From positions 4,214,501 to 4,278,500 of the forward strand of contig NZ_CP018099.1 of the NCBI RefSeq assembly GCF_001886815.1: a stretch of DNA of 64,000 nucleotides, written 5' to 3'. Shown here one piece after another: positions 55,283-64,000 of this stretch. This stretch comes from Caldithrix abyssi DSM 13497. Its GTDB lineage: Bacteria; Calditrichota; Calditrichia; Calditrichales; Calditrichaceae. A model generated the notes under the pieces. That model searched no databases and was not told where the DNA came from. It saw only the letters and a program-made list of their open reading frames with translations. Positions within the stretch are counted from its first letter, which is position 1. Each line of letters opens with the position of its first letter. The position numbers were made by a program, and so were the translations under genes.

Positions 55283-57826
55283 ATGACGGATCGAAAATCA
55301 TTGCCAGATAAATTACAACCACTGGAAGGTTTGAGCCAAAATCTATGGTTTAGCTGGAATCACAAAGCGCTTCAATTATTCCAGTCCATAGATGCTGAAT
55401 TATGGGAAAGTAGCGGGCACAATCCGGTCGCTCTTTTACAGGATGTTTCTGCGGAACGCTTACAACAACTGAGCAATGATCAGGACTTTGTGGAAAAACT
55501 AAATCGTATTCATCAGGAGTTTCAGAATTATTTGCAGAGCCAGCCTACGGTTTTCCAACAACAGTTTCCGGATTTAACCGACAAAATCGTTGCCTATTTT
55601 TCCGCCGAATTTGGCGTTCATGAATCGCTGCCCAATTACTCGGGCGGGCTGGGCATTCTGGCAGGCGACCATCTGAAATCGGCCAGCGACCTTGGCCTGC
55701 CTCTGGTTGGCGTGGGATTGTTTTACAAATACGCCTATTTTAATCAGCAGCTTGATGAGCACGGCAACCAAATCGAATCCTACGACGCGCTGGATCCGCA
55801 ACGTCTGGCCCTAAAACTGGTGACCGATTCTACCGGTCAACCGATTAAAATTTCTGTCTTTTTAAAAGACCACGAAGTCAAAGCACAAATCTGGCAGGCC
55901 GACGTGGGGCGCGTAAAGCTCTATTTACTGGACAGCAACGTTCCGGAGAACGCCCCGGCGGACCAGGAGATCACCAGCACGCTTTACGGCGGCGATCGCG
56001 AGATGCGCATTCGGCAGGAGATTCTTTTGGGGATCGGCGGCATTCGTGCGCTGCGTGCCATGGGCTACGAGCCTACCGTCATTCACATGAATGAAGGCCA
56101 TTCCGCTTTTTCCGGTCTGGAACGTTTGCGGGAGTTGATGGAAAAGGGTCTAACCTTTGAAGAAGCGTATCAGATGGTGCGCAATTCCGCACTGTTTACC
56201 ACGCATACGCCCATTCCCGCGGGCAACGAGGCTTTTGAATTCGACCTTATGCGCGCCTATTTTAAACCTTTCTGGGAAAACCTGGGCCTTGGCGAACAAC
56301 AATTTTTTGATCTGGGACGTAATGTTAACGAACACAAACATGAAAACTTTTCTTTAACCGTGCTGGCCTTGAATCTTTCCAGCATGGCCAATGGCGTTAG
56401 CGCCATTCACGGCAATGTTTCCCGCGCCATGTGGAAACACATCTTCCCGGGCATACCGGAAAGTGAAATTCCCATCGGGCACATCACCAACGGGATTCAC
56501 ACCGAAACATGGCTGCATCCCCTGATGATTCAGATGTTCGAAGAATATCTGGGCAAGGACTGGCGTGAAAATATCCGCAACGCCGAGTACTGGAAGAAGA
56601 TCGACGATGTTCCTGATTCTGTGTTCTGGCAAACCATGCAAGAGATGCGCCAAGAAATGGCCGACTATTTGCGCGCCGAATATCAAAAACGGCTGGAACG
56701 ATTTGCAAACGCCGAACATCACTTCCCCGCTCCCGATGCCATTCTGGATCCGAACATTCTGACCATCGGCTTTGCACGCAGATTTGCCCCCTACAAGCGG
56801 GCCACTTTAATCTTCAGAGACCCGGAAAGATTAAAGAAAATTTTAAACGATCCACAACGACCGGTGCAAATTATTTTCGCCGGCAAGGCCCATCCGCACA
56901 ACGATGCAGGTAAAGAATTGATTCGCACCATCAATCGTTTTGCACAGGAAGAGGGCTACCGTGGGAAGATCGTGTTTGTGGAAGGTTATTCGATGGCCAT
57001 CTCCCGCGCCATGGTTTCCGGAAGCGATGTTTGGTTGAACAATCCGCGCCGCCCGCTGGAAGCCAGCGGAACGTCCGGCCAGAAAGTGCCGATAAACGGC
57101 GGAATCAATTTGTCCATTATGGACGGCTGGTGGCCGGAAGCTTTTAACGGTAAAAACGGCTGGGCCATTGGCGACGATATTGAGTTTGCCGACCCCGAAA
57201 GACAGGATCAGCATGACAGCCAGTCGCTGTACGAATTGCTGGAAAAAGAAGTCGTGCCCAATTTTTATGATCGCGATGAAAACGGCGTGCCCTTACGCTG
57301 GGTCAAAATGGCCAAAGAATCGCTTAAAACCATCATCCACCAGTTTAGTACGCACCGCATGGTGTGGGAATACATCGAAAAATACTACGTTCCGGGTATG
57401 AAACAGGCAACAAAATTATCGAGCAACCAGTTTAGCTTACTGAAAGAACATGTGCGCTGGTTAAAAAATATTAGCGCCAAATGGCCAACAATTCACTTTA
57501 GCGTGCTGAGCAACGGCGCCGAAAACAGGATCTTTAGCGCCGGCGAAGAGCGCGACATTCATGTGGTCGTTCACCTGGATGGCTTGAAACCGGAAGAGGT
57601 TACGGTGGAACTGGTGCTGGAACGGCAGGACGCCTTACAACGCTCCCAGAATATGGAGACGGTTGCATTGCCTCTGGAAAAAAATCTGGGGCAGGGACAA
57701 TATCAATACGGCAAAAAAGTGCGCGCAAAAACAGATGGCGCCTACCGCTTTTCCTGCCGCGTTCTGCCGCGTAATGAGAACTTGCTGCATAAACACGACA
57801 CGCGTTTGATTAAGTGGCTGGATTAA
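55283..57826 (+). CDS. glgP: Alpha-glucan (glycogen) phosphorylase
   Basis: An 847-residue GT35 phosphorylase of the short bacterial/archaeal type. It has the N-terminal DUF3417-like region (LEGLSQNLWFSWNHKA), FSAEFGVHESLPNYSGGLG, and the pyridoxal-phosphate site EASGTSGQKVPINGGINLS with the Schiff-base Lys in SGQK. It releases glucose-1-phosphate from alpha-1,4-glucans for energy use. The C-terminal 110 residues form a beta domain (HVVVHLDGLKPEEVTVELVL) seen in this subfamily. AAGGAG lies 8 bases upstream of the ATG. Monocistronic, with a terminator behind it. Confidence 0.95.
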   Translation: MTDRKSLPDKLQPLEGLSQNLWFSWNHKALQLFQSIDAELWESSGHNPVALLQDVSAERLQQLSNDQDFVEKLNRIHQEFQNYLQSQPTVFQQQFPDLTDKIVAYFSAEFGVHESLPNYSGGLGILAGDHLKSASDLGLPLVGVGLFYKYAYFNQQLDEHGNQIESYDALDPQRLALKLVTDSTGQPIKISVFLKDHEVKAQIWQADVGRVKLYLLDSNVPENAPADQEITSTLYGGDREMRIRQEILLGIGGIRALRAMGYEPTVIHMNEGHSAFSGLERLRELMEKGLTFEEAYQMVRNSALFTTHTPIPAGNEAFEFDLMRAYFKPFWENLGLGEQQFFDLGRNVNEHKHENFSLTVLALNLSSMANGVSAIHGNVSRAMWKHIFPGIPESEIPIGHITNGIHTETWLHPLMIQMFEEYLGKDWRENIRNAEYWKKIDDVPDSVFWQTMQEMRQEMADYLRAEYQKRLERFANAEHHFPAPDAILDPNILTIGFARRFAPYKRATLIFRDPERLKKILNDPQRPVQIIFAGKAHPHNDAGKELIRTINRFAQEEGYRGKIVFVEGYSMAISRAMVSGSDVWLNNPRRPLEASGTSGQKVPINGGINLSIMDGWWPEAFNGKNGWAIGDDIEFADPERQDQHDSQSLYELLEKEVVPNFYDRDENGVPLRWVKMAKESLKTIIHQFSTHRMVWEYIEKYYVPGMKQATKLSSNQFSLLKEHVRWLKNISAKWPTIHFSVLSNGAENRIFSAGEERDIHVVVHLDGLKPEEVTVELVLERQDALQRSQNMETVALPLEKNLGQGQYQYGKKVRAKTDGAYRFSCRVLPRNENLLHKHDTRLIKWLD

Positions 57827-57900
57827 GCGTTTTTTTCGATCCTCTTTAAATTTCAGATTTGACTGCTTGTTACTTTCCGGACAAGCGCGAAAACACTTTT

Positions 57901-57929
57901 TGGCGACTCCGACGAGTCGCCATTTTTTT
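57901..57929 (+). terminator. Rho-independent terminator of glgP
   Basis: TGGCGACTC-CGAC-GAGTCGCCA forms a 9-bp perfect GC-rich stem with a tetraloop, followed by seven T, 74 bp past the phosphorylase stop. Confidence 0.9.
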
Positions 57930-58205
57930 AACCATTGAACAGATCGGGCTTCAAGCCGAAACAGTAAAAAAAGTTGTGATTTTAGAGTCTCTTTGCACTT
58001 GTTAAATCATAGATTTTGAGGCGGTTCTGCTGCCCCAGGAAAACAGCCTAATAACGATGGAGAAAATTTTGCCGCCTAAAATCAATTCAACCCCCAAGTA
58101 AAAACGACCTAATTTTACCCCCGGCTAAAAAGAGGCCAACAGGTGAAGCCCGCGTTTTTTATTCCTGAAAAGGCAAGACTGCCAGTTTTTAACAGGTTCA
58201 AAATT

Positions 58206-58221
58206 GGAAGACTTTTTGCAT
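58206..58221 (+). promoter_or_regulatory. Sigma-54 promoter of truncated kinase gene
   Basis: TGGAAGACTTTTTGCA fits TGGCACG-N4-TTGCW, with GG and GC exactly 12 bases apart. Predicted start near 58231, 16 bases before the first ATG (58247), 34 before the second (58265). Confidence 0.6.
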
Positions 58222-58246
58222 TGTAAAAATGAAGCGCGTATTTTAA

Positions 58247-59779
58247 ATGGAAAATAGCGTTCTAATGACAATAGAAATACGTTCCATGAAAAGCTTACGT
58301 TACAAAATTGGGCTGGGCTATCTTTTTATTATACTTGCCAATATCGTCATGGTGGTCTTTGTTATTTACCACATTCGACAGTTAAGTCAACCCATCACTC
58401 AAATATTAAGCGAAAAATATAGGAATGTTAACGCGGCAGAGAACATGAAATTAGCCCTGGCACAACAGGAAGCCGCCCAATTTTCCATGATCGAAGAGGG
58501 CTTCGATTCCACGCTTTACTACAATTTTAACACCTATAAAAATGAATTTTTGAACTGGCACCAGAGAGCCATTGAAGGAGTTGCCTTACCAGAAGAACCT
58601 GAAATTTTAGACAGTTTAATGTTTGCATTCCGACATTACCTGGCAGATTCGGACTCACTGCAAAAGATGCTCCATGGTGGTTTTTCATATAGGCAAATAA
58701 AAAAATTTCACTACTATGTTGTTTTTCCCCAGGTTAAAACTATTGATTCGTTGTGCACGGTTTTAAAAGAAGTAAACCTAACGGCCATTAACGAGGCCAA
58801 TTTGACAGCGCAAAAAATTTCTCGTAAAACCACTTCGGTCATCGTATTGTTCTCCATTTTTTTAATCGTCATTAGCATGGTTGCCAGTTTGTATTTAACG
58901 CGACGAATTGTGCGCCCCATTCGCCAGACCACCGACACGGTGAAAAAAATTGGCCGGGGTCAATTAGATCAAAAAGTAGCGATTGACAGCGACGATGAAA
59001 TTGGTCAATTGGCCGCCGAATTTAATAAGATGACCGGCCGACTGGCCGCATACGAAAAGATGAATATCGAACAAATTATCGTGGAGAAGAGAAAGTCAGA
59101 GGCCATCATTAGCAGCATCCCCGCGGCTATCATTGTGACGGACGCCAACGGATCAATTATTTTAATGAATGATGTGGCTCGCGGCCTCTTCAATCTTGAA
59201 AAAAATGATCTTAGCGACAAAAAAATCACCGAATTAATAAACCATCAAGCCATTACACGTCTCTTCTCTCCGGATGCTTCAAAGCAAAAAAAGGAAAAGT
59301 CTGGTTTGATTTCACTCACTCTCAATAACGAAGTGACCTTTTTTGAGATGCGTTCTATTTTTGTATTGGACAGGCATAAACACGTGCAAAACGTGGTCAT
59401 TTTACTTCAGGACGTTACCAGTTTCAAAAAATTGGAGCGCTTAAAGTCCGAATTCATGGCCACCATATCTCACGAACTAAAAACACCATTAACGTCGCTC
59501 AACATGACCATCGATATTCTGTTGAGAAGAGTAAAAGGCCCGCTGAATCAAACGCAGCTGGACTTATTACAGGGTGCCCAAAACGATATTAAACGATTAA
59601 AAGCTTTTGTTACCGAGCTGCTGGAATACTCGCGCATCGAATCCGGAAACTATCCCCTTAATTTGCAGTCCATCGAGGTGGAACAATTAATCGCCTATGC
59701 CGCACGGCCATTTTTACAATCTTTTTCGAAAAAAAATATCACCTTTAAAAACACAATTCGAGCGCCATTAAAAATATAA
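58247..59779 (+). pseudogene. Histidine kinase truncated before its ATPase domain
   Basis: 510 residues remain. Membrane segments near 25-45 and 200-220 flank a periplasmic helical sensor region. Then follow HAMP (RRIVRPIRQTTDTVKK), PAS (SAIISSIPAAIIVTDANGS) and HisKA with phospho-acceptor His in ATISHELKTPLTSLN. The reading ends at IRAPLKI-stop, just where the HATPase domain should begin; no N, G1 or G2 box follows in any frame. The next bases are two 22-bp tandem repeats and phage genes. The kinase was probably cut by prophage insertion; the remaining product can accept but not donate phosphate. ATG at 58265 or 58286 is also possible. Confidence 0.8.
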
Positions 59780-59781
59780 CG

Positions 59782-59825
59782 TTTCACCTGGTTTGAGAAT
59801 TTATTTCACTTGGTTTGAGAATTTT
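59782..59825. repeat. Two abutting 22-bp repeats, probable Mu-like transposase sites
   Basis: Unit 1 (59782-59803) begins TTTCACCTGGTTTGAGAA; unit 2 (59804-59825) begins TTTCACTTGGTTTGAGAA. They differ at two positions in 22. Mu transposase binds 22-bp end sites that share a CGTTTCAY core, and the first unit is preceded by CG. Position exactly between the broken kinase and phage tail genes suits the right end of a Mu-like prophage. Confidence 0.65.
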
Positions 59826-59872
59826 TAAATTTAATTTTAACCACCTTATTTAGCCGTTAAAAACTCTTTAAA

Positions 59873-59887
59873 CTGTCAATACGACAG
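59873..59887 (-). terminator. Possible phage late-operon terminator
   Basis: CTGTC-AATAC-GACAG stem directly after the stop of the last phage gene, followed on the minus strand by TTTAAAGAGTTTTT. Confidence 0.45.
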
Positions 59888-59888
59888 C

Positions 59889-61313
59889 TTAAAATAATGT
59901 ACAATGAGTTTTATTATTTAACAAATCAATTATTAATTTCCTAATAGGACGATTAAAGCTTAATATATTTACTTTTTTAGTAATATCAATTGAAGTTATT
60001 CCATGGATTTTAAAAGTTAAATTATTTTCTTTTTCATAATATAGGCTATTAAATACAGAAGCTAAATATTCAACACATTTTTGAATTTTATATAAAGTAC
60101 GATCATTTGCGCCGCTCGGCGTTTTGTCAATTAAAAATACGCGCCCATCATAATTCATGTCTGCAAAATAATATTTGCTATAAATGGTTGATGGGTCTAG
60201 GGGATCTTCTTGAGATTTTATTAAATCATTTATTGGAGAACTTAAGCTATACTCTGCAGCGAAAATCATTCCTGTTTCTATTTCATTTGAATAAGCATCC
60301 TGACCATATTTCATGGCCCAGTCAGTACTATAATCATCTGGATAAACGGCGCTTGTTGGATAATCCGATAAAGAAGCGCCTTTATATTGGACGGTTAATC
60401 GTTTAAAAAAATCAGTGGCGTCAATTATAATTTTCTTGAAATCCTGAACATAACTAACGCCAACTGTTTTTTTATGTTCATAATTACCAATAGTATTAGA
60501 AGTTAAAACGCTCCAGTTTTTAGTTGCTTTAATTTCAATATATTTTATTACCGCCCGATTTTCTAATTTTTTAACCGATAAAAGCGATTCAGCAGAAAGC
60601 GCTTGCGAAGCGCTTTCACCCTGCCTGGGAAGGACGTAATAAATCCCATTCAAATTAAAAATATTCAACGCCAGATAACGGATAATATAGCTTAAAAGCG
60701 TTCTGCATAGAAAATTACCGCTGGTTTCTGCAAGTTTAAGATCATTAAATGTGTAATTTAATCCGCAATTTTCAGAAATAATATTTTGAGCGGTAAAATA
60801 ATAACTACCATTATGGAATTTTGAAAGCATGGTTTGAACCAGGCTCTGAAGCGATTCGCTCCCTGTGTAGCCAATATCTGATAACGTGATATTGTTATCG
60901 TAATAATACTTGATGCCGTCAAATATCTTAAATTTAATGGTGCGATATTTAAGCGCGCCGTTATCTACATAGTAATCCGATTTTTGGATGGAATTAAAAT
61001 CAAGATAGCCGGTAAAATAGAGTTGTCCATCCCTATAAATTTCAATAAATGTTTTATTTTTCCCATTAGTAAAATTTGTTCCTTCAAAAAAATCGCCACC
61101 TTGAAGTGTCAAAGTGAAATTTGGCAAGCGGATGGTTTGTTCGTTTGCTTTCGCTTCAAATTCGATGCGAATGGGACTTATTTTTAAAACATGCAGGTTA
61201 GTATTAATGGTTTGCGCCGTTGTATCTTCATAAAAAAAGCGAAATTTTAATTTTCCGGAAGCAGTTCGATATTCATAGCCCTGTTGTGGGAAATAATATT
61301 CAACCAACGCCAT
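59889..61313 (-). CDS. Phage distal-tail-like protein
   Basis: A 474-residue protein beginning MALVEYYFPQQGYEYRT. The N-terminal half is beta-rich (LTLQGGDFFEGTNF, FIEIYRDGQLYFTGYLDF) and resembles distal tail or baseplate hub proteins that follow tape measure genes. No catalytic motif. It overlaps the tape measure stop by one base. It is the last phage gene before the putative prophage end; the C-terminus (NNKTHCTLF) is short and could be natural or truncated. Confidence 0.6.
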   Translation of the reverse strand: MALVEYYFPQQGYEYRTASGKLKFRFFYEDTTAQTINTNLHVLKISPIRIEFEAKANEQTIRLPNFTLTLQGGDFFEGTNFTNGKNKTFIEIYRDGQLYFTGYLDFNSIQKSDYYVDNGALKYRTIKFKIFDGIKYYYDNNITLSDIGYTGSESLQSLVQTMLSKFHNGSYYFTAQNIISENCGLNYTFNDLKLAETSGNFLCRTLLSYIIRYLALNIFNLNGIYYVLPRQGESASQALSAESLLSVKKLENRAVIKYIEIKATKNWSVLTSNTIGNYEHKKTVGVSYVQDFKKIIIDATDFFKRLTVQYKGASLSDYPTSAVYPDDYSTDWAMKYGQDAYSNEIETGMIFAAEYSLSSPINDLIKSQEDPLDPSTIYSKYYFADMNYDGRVFLIDKTPSGANDRTLYKIQKCVEYLASVFNSLYYEKENNLTFKIHGITSIDITKKVNILSFNRPIRKLIIDLLNNKTHCTLF

Positions 61314-64000
61314 TAAATTTCTCCACGTTTAAGCTGTTCCTGGCCGTTCTCAACAACAATAGCCAGTTCTTCGGCGTCAATTTCGGCACGCAATTCCTTG
61401 TTCTCAATAAGTTCTTTAATTTCATTTAAAAGTTCGATAATCGACGAGTTATCGGTCTGAACCGTTGTCTGATTGATATTTGTAACGCTCCCCCCGGCCA
61501 ATGCGCCGGCAAATTGCATCGGTTCAACCGCAGGGGGTGCAAACGCTATTTTAAAACCTTCAACCATCCGATTTAAGGCATTTTCAAATTGCGTTAATAA
61601 GCGATTAAAAAAGGCGCTAAAATCAATATTAAACAATCCTTTTGCAAACATTTCTTTAAATACCGCTATAAAATCCTTTTCCGGCGCGATGATTTCCGGA
61701 CCGGCTTCGCCGACTAAACCAAGCGTTGGTTCTTCTACCTTGCCGCCTTTGGCATGTCCTTTAATTTTAGGCTTTATTCCTTTTAATTTATTCTGGGCGG
61801 CTGTAAATTGTTGATCTTTTGCTCCTGCACTTTCATTGAAAGATACGCTTGTTATTTTTCTTACTTGAGCATAACCTAATGCCAATTGAGCGGCGGCCGC
61901 GGCTAAATTCCACGGATACGGATAAGCCGTATAGGCTTTAGTGACAGCTTCGTATGTATTAATAATAGCCCTGGCAATAGCAGCTGCTTTTCCGATGTTA
62001 AACAGCGTTCTATTGGTTCCCTGGAAGGCGTCCATTAATTTGGAAAATATGTTGGTAGCGCTTAAAGCAGCCTGTTTATCCAGGTTTGCGCGCTCTAAAA
62101 GAGCTTTTTTATATTCTAAACTCTGTTCGCCATATTTCTTTTTGGCATAAGCCACTTTGCGGTCTAAAAATGCGGCGTAAGCCTGGTAATCGATTTCCTG
62201 GGCCTGCCATTCCCATTCGCGGCGCGCTTCTTCGGCTTCAAATCGCCTCTCTTCTTCGGCAGCTTCAATTTCCCGCTTTTGCTGGCGATATTGTTCTTCG
62301 ATTAGCGCTTTAGCCTCTTCGTTTTCGGCAAATTTTTGCAATTGTTCCTGATACCAGATGGCCAGTTCTTTTAGTTCTCTCTGATGCGCGTCTTGAATGG
62401 TCGCTAAACGTAATTCCTGTAATTCTTTTTCCTGCTCTAAGGCATGTTGTTTGGCTTCTTCGTTTAGTTTTTTCTTTTGATCAATGAGCTTTAGATATTC
62501 AATGGATTCCTCGCCATACGTTTGGCGGGCGGCCTCAATGCGCTGGTCTAAAATGTTTTGATATTCTTGCAGGCTAAGGCGTCCGGTCTGAAATTTATAA
62601 TCCTGTAATTCCTGTTCTTTTTGCAGACGTTTCTTTATTTCGTCTTCGGTTATTTTAGTCTTTTGTTGCTCGGTTGTTTTAAAGGCCGGAATGCTTTTTT
62701 GATCGATTTCGCTTTGTTTTTGAACATATTGGGCATGGATGGACGTGATATTGCGGTCGCGTTCGCGCGTAATGGCTTTTAGGCGTTCTGCGGTTTGTTG
62801 ACCGGAGTTTAACGCGGCATCGGCAACCTGTTTTAAGCCCTGTTTAATGCCTTCAACGTCTAATTTAAAGGCGGAACTTAATATTTTACCAATCCCGCCA
62901 AAGTAATTTTTTACAAAATCAATGTAGCCTTTAATAAGCTCTTTACCGTAATTGACGAACCATTTTAAATATTCGAAGGCGACTTTTAATTTTTCCTGAA
63001 ACCCGCCTAAATTGGTAGCCCAGGCGGTGTAAAGAAGCGTGGCCGCGGTAATAATTAAACCAAGCCAGCCCATGGCGCTTTTAATGGAAACACCCAATAT
63101 TTTAAATGAAGTGTTCCACGCATTAAACATAGGGATTAATTTAAAACCTATAACGCTTAACCCCGCCGCAACCGTAATAAATTGCAAGACGCCGTCATTT
63201 AAGTTGTTGAAAAATGTAAGCGCTTTGTTGCCAATTTCTAACAAAGGCACATAGGCTTTATTTATCAGTCGCCCAAATTTAGCCCGTAATTCTTCAATAT
63301 TAGCCGCGGTCGCAGCCTGCTTTCCGGCGTTTGATTCTAAAAAATCGCCATACGCGCCCTGTACCTTGCCGCCGTATTCCATTACCGCGTTTAGCAATGC
63401 CTGCGCCTTTTGCTGATCCGTCAGCTTCCCGGCCGTCGTCCCGATTTGTCGGGCATACTCGGCGTAAATGGCGGAAGGATTTTTCTGGAATAGTTTGTCA
63501 GTCCCTTCATCTATGCCTAGTATGGCCTGATTAATGGCCGTTAAAGCCTGTTCTGCGTCTAATCCTTGAGCTGCGGCCAAATCCAACAGTCTGCCCATGG
63601 CCGCACTTGTTTGGGAAACATCCCCGGCTTTTTGCCCTAATTTAGTCAGGGCAATGGTCATTTCGTTAGCCTGAATGGTGTTTAACTTATAGGCCTCTTT
63701 AGCTTTATTGGCGGTTATGTTTAATTGATCTAAATCAGCACCGGTCAGTTTAGCGGTTGCAGCTAATTTCATATTCGATTGCTCGAAATCATTGGCCGCA
63801 TTAATCAAATCGCCAAGCGGAGCTAAAAGGCGTTTATACCCTTCGATGGTGAAAAATACTTTTTCGCCGAATTCAGCCACACGCTGAAAGGCTGTTTTCA
63901 TCTGATTTATTTTTTGCGTGGATTTTTCTACAACGTTATTTACCGCTTTGCCAAAATTTTTTATTTTGACTTCGCCAGTGGCGCTGTCGATCTCAATTTT
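61313..64000 (-). CDS. Phage tape measure protein (partial, N-terminus off window)
   Basis: The frame is open to the window edge: 33 codons precede the ATG at 63901 (IDSATGEVKIKNFGKAVNN), so the true start lies beyond 64000. At least 895 residues. It has a tape measure core region (ANDFEQSNMKLAATAKLTG, QANEMTIALTKLGQKAGD), hydrophobic membrane-like segments (about 255-310 from the internal ATG), a long coiled coil (about 410-620) and a C-terminal GHAKGGKVEEPTLGLVGEAG motif typical of these proteins. It sets tail length and is ejected with DNA. Phages of siphovirus or myovirus type are implied. Confidence 0.9.
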   Translation of the reverse strand, partial: KIEIDSATGEVKIKNFGKAVNNVVEKSTQKINQMKTAFQRVAEFGEKVFFTIEGYKRLLAPLGDLINAANDFEQSNMKLAATAKLTGADLDQLNITANKAKEAYKLNTIQANEMTIALTKLGQKAGDVSQTSAAMGRLLDLAAAQGLDAEQALTAINQAILGIDEGTDKLFQKNPSAIYAEYARQIGTTAGKLTDQQKAQALLNAVMEYGGKVQGAYGDFLESNAGKQAATAANIEELRAKFGRLINKAYVPLLEIGNKALTFFNNLNDGVLQFITVAAGLSVIGFKLIPMFNAWNTSFKILGVSIKSAMGWLGLIITAATLLYTAWATNLGGFQEKLKVAFEYLKWFVNYGKELIKGYIDFVKNYFGGIGKILSSAFKLDVEGIKQGLKQVADAALNSGQQTAERLKAITRERDRNITSIHAQYVQKQSEIDQKSIPAFKTTEQQKTKITEDEIKKRLQKEQELQDYKFQTGRLSLQEYQNILDQRIEAARQTYGEESIEYLKLIDQKKKLNEEAKQHALEQEKELQELRLATIQDAHQRELKELAIWYQEQLQKFAENEEAKALIEEQYRQQKREIEAAEEERRFEAEEARREWEWQAQEIDYQAYAAFLDRKVAYAKKKYGEQSLEYKKALLERANLDKQAALSATNIFSKLMDAFQGTNRTLFNIGKAAAIARAIINTYEAVTKAYTAYPYPWNLAAAAAQLALGYAQVRKITSVSFNESAGAKDQQFTAAQNKLKGIKPKIKGHAKGGKVEEPTLGLVGEAGPEIIAPEKDFIAVFKEMFAKGLFNIDFSAFFNRLLTQFENALNRMVEGFKIAFAPPAVEPMQFAGALAGGSVTNINQTTVQTDNSSIIELLNEIKELIENKELRAEIDAEELAIVVENGQEQLKRGEI

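Larger units (their letters stand above)
57827..58246. other. Intergenic region between glgP and truncated kinase
   Basis: About 420 bp holding the glgP terminator on the left and the sigma-54 promoter of the kinase on the right. Nothing else recognised. Confidence 0.5.

Noticed and set aside
1-64000. CRISPR arrays, tRNA and rRNA genes
   Set aside because: No regularly spaced short repeats or cloverleaf/rRNA sequences were recognised; the repeats seen are protein-module or palindromic repeats.

Overview
The window looks like chromosomal DNA of a Gram-negative, FCB-group bacterium. Several secreted proteins end in type IX secretion (T9SS) type A sorting domains, and periplasmic parvulin-type chaperones, lipoproteins, sigma-54 activators and an HU-HIG-like histone-like protein are present. 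A Caldithrix/Calditrichota-type genome is my best guess, inferred from gene content only. Core genes have balanced base composition. Two stretches are visibly richer in A+T: the giant T9SS protein (21.5-32.2 kb) and a defence island (about 40.0-50.9 kb).

Layout. 1-4271 (minus) is the N-terminal part of a huge secreted Ig-repeat protein, preceded by a small secreted protein. 4917-14683 (minus) is a tightly packed unit: three parvulin-type folding proteins (two lipoproteins and a SurA-like protein), then a sigma-54 activator, a GAF/degenerate-GGDEF protein, a TPR protein and a membrane GAF/HD-GYP c-di-GMP phosphodiesterase. 14916-19073 holds a TPR protein and mfd. 19800-20687 is a calcineurin-like phosphoesterase whose catalytic N-terminus lies upstream of any normal start codon. 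20726-32191 is a two-gene T9SS operon led by a 3551-residue protein combining a GH5 mannanase-like domain, two LamG domains and an FGE-sulfatase domain. 32527-36456 (plus) is a histidine kinase with an FG-GAP-like sensor plus an NtrC-type regulator. 36791-39142 is a hybrid kinase with a haem-binding-type sensor.

40040-50800 is a mobile/defence island: an IS256-family insertion sequence, a type III restriction-modification pair (mod-res), a cassette of one small membrane protein and two tiny overlapping Lys/Asn-rich genes, and a four-gene operon (WYL-domain protein, GIY-YIG-like nuclease, 61-residue protein, SMC/Rad50-like ATPase). That operon is the best candidate here for an undescribed defence system. 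51215-54860 returns to core genes (HU-like protein, lon), separated by a repeat-rich stretch with an IS256 relic. 55283-57826 is alpha-glucan phosphorylase with a clear terminator.

58247-59779 is a histidine kinase cut off before its ATPase domain. Immediately after it come two tandem 22-bp repeats and then phage tail genes on the minus strand (distal tail-like protein and tape measure protein, running off the window). The simplest reading is a Mu-like transposable prophage inserted in the kinase gene, with its right end at about 59.78 kb.

Good sigma-54 (-24/-12) promoter matches precede the NtrC-type regulator gene, the truncated kinase and the giant T9SS operon, and a weaker one precedes lon. 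This suggests the sigma-54 activators here control cell-surface and signalling genes. No tRNA, rRNA or CRISPR array was seen.
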